From Prescottella subtropica (GTDB lineage Bacteria > Actinomycetota > Actinomycetes > Mycobacteriales > Mycobacteriaceae), in NCBI RefSeq assembly GCF_005434945.1, contig NZ_SKCH01000024.1, forward strand, positions 1 to 57,266: a stretch of 57,266 nt of DNA, in the 5' to 3' direction. Position numbers and translations under genes: made by a program. Numbering within the stretch: position 1 is the stretch's first letter; each line of letters starts with the position of its first letter. Below, in pieces: positions 53,484 through 57,266 of this stretch. The notes beneath the pieces are model-generated. The model saw only the letters and a list, made by a program, of their open reading frames with translations, had not been told where the DNA came from and ran no database searches.

Positions 53484-54755
53484 CGCAGCCTCGATCGGCT
53501 CCGGCAGGTGCCGACGCCATGCGACGAGCACGAGCAGCAGGCACGCGGCGGCCGCGATCGCCCCGACGACGAACATCGTCGGGTAGGTGAGGGTGGGGTC
53601 GATCTCGACGATCATCGCCATCACCGCGGGCGCGGCGAAGCCGAGGTAGGTGAGCGAGTAGAAGACGGCGGTGAGTCCGGCGAGGTCGTCGGGCCCGGCG
53701 ATCCGCTGGATCTCCTGCAGCCCGGACACCAGGGCCAGGCCGTAGCCGCAACCGAGGACGGCGGACGCCAGGATCGCCATCGGGATCGTCAGGACGTTCG
53801 CGGTGATCGCCGCGATCGTCATCCCCAGCACCAGAACGGCCAGTGCCACCGCGACGGCGCGCGCGTTGCGCGGGGTGTCGATCCGACGTCCGAGCGCCTG
53901 GATCGCGAACCCCGAGCCGAGTCCGACCATGCACAGCAGCGCAGAGAAGGCGACCGGCGCGTCACCGGCGCGGCTGGTCATGAGGGCCGGGACGACGGCG
54001 TACGCGGAGGCCGCCGACCCGAACACCCACGGGGCGACGGGCACGACGACGTACAGGAACCGCCGGTGCCCGGCGGCCGGGATCTTCAGGTCGTCGCGCA
54101 GCGGTTGCCGCCGGGACTTCGGTGTCGCGGACCGGGTCTCCGGAACCCGCAGCAGCGCGACGCCGATCGTGAGCGCCAGCACGGCGTGGATGCCGTACGC
54201 GAGAGCGCTCGGCCACGGCCCCCACTGCGCGAGAACGCCCGCGACGCCGGCGCCGATACCGAATCCGGCGGTCAGGCTCATTGCGGCGCGGCGTGCGCCG
54301 ACTCCCGCACGAGCCGACGGGTCGTATCGGCGTATCGACAGTTCCTTGAGCCAACTGCCCCCGACAGCCATACCGAGTCCGAGGCCCGTCCCGGACAGTA
54401 CCCGCCCGACGGTGAGCCCCAGCGCGGAGTCCGCCCCGACCGCCAGGACGAGCGATCCCGCCGCGGCAACGAACGGGGCCGGCAGCATCAGGGGACGACG
54501 CCCCAGCCGGTCGGACAGCGGGCCTCCGACCAGCAGGGCCGGGACGATACCGAACACGTACGCGAACAGGAACGTGTCGACCACGACCTGGGTGAAACCG
54601 TGGTCGAGTTTGTACATCACCAGCAGCGGCGTGAACTGGTTGCCGCCCCACGCGACCACGAACATGCCGGCCGCGACCAGCATCCAGGGCCGGACGGACG
54701 ACCTCGGTGCGGCGGTGGTGGTCGCGGCGGCGGTGTCGTCGCGGGTCGTGGTCAT
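53469..54755 (-). CDS. MFS transporter
   Basis: A 428-residue major-facilitator protein with 12 membrane spans and the loop-2 motif GGPLSDRLGRRP near 78-89. A Thr/Ala-rich N-terminus precedes the first span, and the central loop is basic. The substrate is unknown; drug or metabolite efflux or uptake is possible. Its ATG overlaps the GntR stop (ATGA), so the regulator probably controls this transporter. Confidence 0.88.
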   Translation of the reverse strand: MTTTRDDTAAATTTAAPRSSVRPWMLVAAGMFVVAWGGNQFTPLLVMYKLDHGFTQVVVDTFLFAYVFGIVPALLVGGPLSDRLGRRPLMLPAPFVAAAGSLVLAVGADSALGLTVGRVLSGTGLGLGMAVGGSWLKELSIRRYDPSARAGVGARRAAMSLTAGFGIGAGVAGVLAQWGPWPSALAYGIHAVLALTIGVALLRVPETRSATPKSRRQPLRDDLKIPAAGHRRFLYVVVPVAPWVFGSAASAYAVVPALMTSRAGDAPVAFSALLCMVGLGSGFAIQALGRRIDTPRNARAVAVALAVLVLGMTIAAITANVLTIPMAILASAVLGCGYGLALVSGLQEIQRIAGPDDLAGLTAVFYSLTYLGFAAPAVMAMIVEIDPTLTYPTMFVVGAIAAAACLLLVLVAWRRHLPEPIEAASERR

Positions 54756-55405
54756 CGCCGGCCTCCCTGCCCGAGTGCATGCACCTCACGCATGTGGGTG
54801 CGGACGGCCGTCGTGAACGCGGTCGTGTCCCCGGCCGCGATGAGGTCGGCGAGACGCGCATGGTCGTCGACGATCTTGGTGATCTGTTCGGGGTCGCGGG
54901 CCAGCGAGTGTGCGGTCATCCGGCGTTGCCGCTCCCGCAGAGTGTCGTAGAACGATTCGAGCAGCGGGTTGCCGCCCGCCCGCACCAGCGTGCGGTGGAA
55001 ATCGGCGTCGAGCAGGCTGAACGCCGCAGCGTCCCCGCCGGCCCCGACGAGTTCCCGCTGCCGGTCGAGGTTCTCCCGCAGGGCCGCGACAAGTGCGTCC
55101 CGGGCACGCGGATCGGCGGCGACGGCCTCGGCGGCATGCGTCTCGACGAGCCGACGCGCGTCGACGACGTGCTCGGCCTCACCCTCGGCGACGGGCACGA
55201 CGAGCGCACCGCGCTTCGGATACAGCCGCATCCACCCTTCGGTTTCGAGTCGGAGGAAGGCTTCGCGTACCGGCGTGCGACTGACGCCCATGCGCGACGC
55301 GATCTCGCCCTCACTGATCAGCTCCCCACCGGGCAGCTCGCCCGAGAGGATCAGTTCCTTCACCTCGCGGTACGTCGACTCCGCCGCGGACAACACCTTA
55401 GACAC
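54752..55405 (-). CDS. GntR-family regulator with FCD domain
   Basis: A 217-residue repressor. It has the winged helix GEIASRMGVSRTPVREAFLRL at its start, cited here in parts: ISEGEIASRMGVSRTPV and REAFLRLETEGW, then the all-helical FCD ligand domain with metal-binding His/Asp residues (DADFHRTLV and late HxxL). Effector is unknown, commonly a sugar acid or dicarboxylate. A short palindrome GTATTTATAC at 55411-55420, just upstream of the start, could be its operator. The GTG at 55405 is the start. Confidence 0.88.
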   Translation of the reverse strand: MSKVLSAAESTYREVKELILSGELPGGELISEGEIASRMGVSRTPVREAFLRLETEGWMRLYPKRGALVVPVAEGEAEHVVDARRLVETHAAEAVAADPRARDALVAALRENLDRQRELVGAGGDAAAFSLLDADFHRTLVRAGGNPLLESFYDTLRERQRRMTAHSLARDPEQITKIVDDHARLADLIAAGDTTAFTTAVRTHMREVHALGQGGRR

Positions 55406-55410
55406 AAGAT

Positions 55411-55420
55411 GTATTTATAC
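55411..55420. promoter_or_regulatory. Candidate GntR operator
   Basis: GTAT-TT-ATAC is a perfect AT-rich palindrome five bases before the GntR start codon, in an otherwise GC-rich region. Such sites are typical of FadR/FCD regulators, but it could equally be a promoter -10. Confidence 0.3.
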
Positions 55421-55456
55421 GCTGCGCGGCCGGTATGTACACGGGTGAGGTTCGTC

Positions 55457-56278
55457 TCACACCTCGGGGTTCGTGGGTGCGGGACGGGACCGCGCCGCAT
55501 ACCGACCGCCGTGGCAGACGATGTCGATCGGGTGATCGAAGCATTCCGTGATGCGTTCGGTGGTGATCACCTCGACCGCCCGCCCCTGCGCGGTGACCCG
55601 CCCGTCCCGCAGCAGTACCGCGTGCGTGGTGGTGGTCGGGATCTCCTCGATGTGGTGGGTGACGAGGATGCTGGCCATCTCCGGATGCTGCGCCCGCATG
55701 TCGTCGAGCGCGGTGAGGAGCTGCTCGCGGGCCGCGAGGTCGAGTCCGGTGGCCGGCTCGTCGAGCAGCAGCACCGGTGGTTGCGGCATGAGGGCCCGCG
55801 CGATGAGTGCCCGTCCCCGCTCTCCCTGGGAGAGCACCGGCCAGCGGGCGTCGATGCGCGACGACATCCCCATCATCGCGATCAGCTCCGCCGCCCGGGC
55901 ACGGTCCGTGTCCGACGGCTGCCACCGCTGCACGAACTCGGGTGTGTTCGTCAGCCCGGTCAGGACCACGTCGCGGACGGTCAACGGACGGTCGATCGCG
56001 TGCCGCGGGTTCACGTGCCCGATGTGTGCCCGCAGCTCACGCATGTCGACCCGCCCGAGACGGTGCCCGAGGACGTGGACCGTACCGCGGGTGGGATGGG
56101 TGACCGCTCCCAGCAATCCCAGCAGCGTGCTCTTGCCGGCGCCGTTGGCGCCGAGCAGCACCCAGTGCTGACCACGCTCGACGCGAATGTCGATGTCGCT
56201 CAGGATTGCTCGCCCGTCCCGCACCAGGTGGACGCCGTCGGTGCGCAATACCGGCGCATCGTCGATCGTGGAGGTCAC
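55457..56278 (-). CDS. ABC transporter ATP-binding protein
   Basis: A 273-residue ATPase with Walker A GANGAGKST at 43-51, signature LSQGERGRAL, Walker B VLLLDEPATGLD and a switch His in LVTHHIEEIP. No permease gene is next to it, so it works with a distant permease or is a stand-alone ModF-like or regulatory ATPase. The GTG overlaps the FadR-like stop (GTGA) and has GGAAGGAG inside that gene, so the two are coupled. Confidence 0.88.
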   Translation of the reverse strand: MTSTIDDAPVLRTDGVHLVRDGRAILSDIDIRVERGQHWVLLGANGAGKSTLLGLLGAVTHPTRGTVHVLGHRLGRVDMRELRAHIGHVNPRHAIDRPLTVRDVVLTGLTNTPEFVQRWQPSDTDRARAAELIAMMGMSSRIDARWPVLSQGERGRALIARALMPQPPVLLLDEPATGLDLAAREQLLTALDDMRAQHPEMASILVTHHIEEIPTTTTHAVLLRDGRVTAQGRAVEVITTERITECFDHPIDIVCHGGRYAARSRPAPTNPEV

Positions 56279-56964
56279 GTGCCTCTCCTTCCGCCGTGCA
56301 ACGACGCAATCATCGGGTCGAGGTTCGCGACGGTCGCCGCCACCGCGGCCGCACCGTCACCGGATTCGAGGGCGTCGACGAGGACGTCGTGGGAATGGCT
56401 GGTGTCCGGGACGTGTGGCTCGCCCACGACCATGTCGACGAGGGCGCTGTGCAATATCGGACGGACGGTGTCGAACAACGCAGTGAGGACGGAGTTGCGG
56501 GCCAGCGCCACCACCGACCGGTGGAAGTCGAGGTCGGCGGTCACGAATGCCTCGGCCCCGGATTCCCGACGCGCATGCCGCTCGGCTACCTGCCGGCGGA
56601 GATCGGCAAGATCCTCCGGTCGCGCCCGTTCGGCCGCCGACCGGGCCGCCTCGACCTCGAGCGCGCGCCGCACCTCCAGCACCTCGAGAAGCCGAGCCCG
56701 CCGCAACGTCCGCTCCAGGGTCGCGTCGTCGAGAGCCTCGACGACGAAGGTCCCGACGCCGTGCCGTACGTCGAGCAGCCCGTCCCGGACGAGCAGTCGC
56801 ACCGCTTCCCGCACCGAGGACCGTCCGACACCCAGCTCGACGGCGAGATCCGTCTCACTGGGCAGGCGATCACCCAGGGCCCAGTCACCCGATTCGATCC
56901 GCCCCCGAAACAGCGCCTCCACCTGCGGAACCAACGGACCCCTCCGCAACCCCGGTTCGATCAT
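56275..56964 (-). CDS. FadR-type GntR-family regulator
   Basis: A 229-residue regulator with the winged helix LPSETDLAVELGVGRSSVR and a helical FCD domain (DLDFHRSVV, then later His). The ATG at 56964 has GGAGGTGAG just upstream; a long read-through toward the 5S gene is rejected because it would cross the operator and the rRNA terminator. It is the first gene of a two-gene operon with the ABC ATPase. A perfect 16-bp palindrome lies 33 bp upstream and probably gives autoregulation. Confidence 0.9.
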   Translation of the reverse strand: MIEPGLRRGPLVPQVEALFRGRIESGDWALGDRLPSETDLAVELGVGRSSVREAVRLLVRDGLLDVRHGVGTFVVEALDDATLERTLRRARLLEVLEVRRALEVEAARSAAERARPEDLADLRRQVAERHARRESGAEAFVTADLDFHRSVVALARNSVLTALFDTVRPILHSALVDMVVGEPHVPDTSHSHDVLVDALESGDGAAAVAATVANLDPMIASLHGGRRGT

Positions 56965-56996
56965 CGAACTCACCTCCACTGTCGAAATTCTACAAT

Positions 56997-57012
56997 CATC
57001 AGACGTCTGATG
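56997..57012. promoter_or_regulatory. Perfect 16-bp palindrome, candidate FadR-type operator
   Basis: CATCAGACGTCTGATG is a perfect palindrome, 33 bp before the regulator start codon. Dimeric FCD/FadR regulators bind sites of this kind, which supports autoregulation. Confidence 0.6.
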
Positions 57013-57099
57013 TCTTGCGATCGGTGTCGATGATGCTGCTTTCTCCGTAGATGCCGCCGGCGGGTTCCGGGCCCACCACAAAAAAAGGGGTACAGAAAG

Positions 57100-57137
57100 C
57101 AGTGAGGGCCCCCACCTATTGGTGGGGGCCCTCACTG
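57100..57137 (-). terminator. rRNA operon terminator
   Basis: A 17-bp perfect stem (57100-57116 with 57121-57137, loop TATT) begins 7 nt after the 5S 3' end on the minus strand. A run of nine A on the plus strand (T in the transcript) lies 13 nt beyond the stem. Confidence 0.85.
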
Positions 57138-57143
57138 AAAAGG

Positions 57144-57262
57144 TGTTCGGCGGTGTCCTACTCTCCCACACCCTGTCGAGTGCAGTACCATCGGCGCTGG
57201 AGGGCTTAGCTTCCGGGTTCGGAATGGGACCGGGCGTTTCCCCTCCGCTATGGCCGCCGTAA
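57144..57262 (-). rRNA. rrf: 5S ribosomal RNA
   Basis: The minus strand reads TTACGGCGGCCATAGCGG at the 5' end, carries CCATTCCGAACCCGGAAG in the middle, and ends GGACACCGCCGAACA. These are the conserved 5' and 3' helices and loop of actinobacterial 5S rRNA, about 119 nt. It is the last gene of an rRNA operon whose 23S and 16S genes lie beyond the right edge. Confidence 0.95.
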
Positions 57263-57266
57263 CTCT

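Noticed and set aside
57060-57137. Possible start of the FadR-like gene at 57171
   Set aside because: That frame crosses the rRNA terminator and 5S gene; the ATG at 56964 has a strong Shine-Dalgarno site.
1-57266. CRISPR array, insertion sequence, integrase or tRNA gene
   Set aside because: No regularly spaced repeats, transposase motifs, terminal inverted repeats with target duplications, or cloverleaf sequences were found on reading through.

Overview
The window is high-GC actinobacterial DNA with GTG/TTG starts, many 1-8 bp start/stop overlaps and mycolate-group gene content (lsr2, clpC1, mhuD). Gene order from about 130 to 38,430 follows the Mycobacterium tuberculosis block Rv3587c-Rv3628: membrane protein, canB, mutY, hydrolase, mhuD, clpC1, lsr2, lysS, coaX-panD-panC, three conserved genes, folK-folB-folP-folE, ftsH, hpt-tilS, dacB, ppa. 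A Rhodococcus or close relative fits best. The species is not determined.

Region by region. 1-3.7 kb: housekeeping genes (carbonic anhydrase, adenine glycosylase, heme degradation). 3.7-10 kb: a cobalamin riboswitch with cbtB-cbtA, then accessory genes absent from the M. tuberculosis order (frnE-like oxidoreductase, a truncated AMP ligase, a two-component pair, osmC, a small kinase). 10-17 kb: clpC1, an inserted lipase / polytopic transferase / acyltransferase cassette, and lsr2. 17-20 kb: lysS and a cysteine-dioxygenase-like/rhodanese-like pair behind a Cys-Cys leader peptide. 20-30 kb: pantothenate and folate operons and ftsH. 30-38.5 kb: amidase, a membrane-anchored kinase with a DFN motif, hpt, tilS, a zincin, dacB, ppa. 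38.5-42 kb: a LexA-like repressor and arginine deiminase with its antiporter. 42.1-42.8 kb: four tandem 35-49 residue peptide genes ending in a strong hairpin. 42.8-46.6 kb: dienoyl-CoA-isomerase-like enzyme, TetR with tandem operators, a divergent membrane protein, a YbaK-like deacylase and a flavin reductase. 46.6-53.5 kb: a desulfurase-like enzyme under a SAM-IV riboswitch, divergent from a Pls/PosA-type peptide synthetase coupled to an M1 aminopeptidase. 53.5-57.3 kb: MFS/GntR and FadR/ABC modules, then a 5S rRNA on the minus strand.

Sulfur sensing appears twice, as a Cys-codon leader at 20 kb and a SAM-IV element at 48 kb, and cobalamin sensing once. The best candidates for new biology are the four-peptide operon, the leader controlling a metal-ligand-defective dioxygenase and a Cys-less rhodanese, and the poly-amino-acid synthetase/aminopeptidase pair. 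All calls come from reading the sequence; no database search was run.
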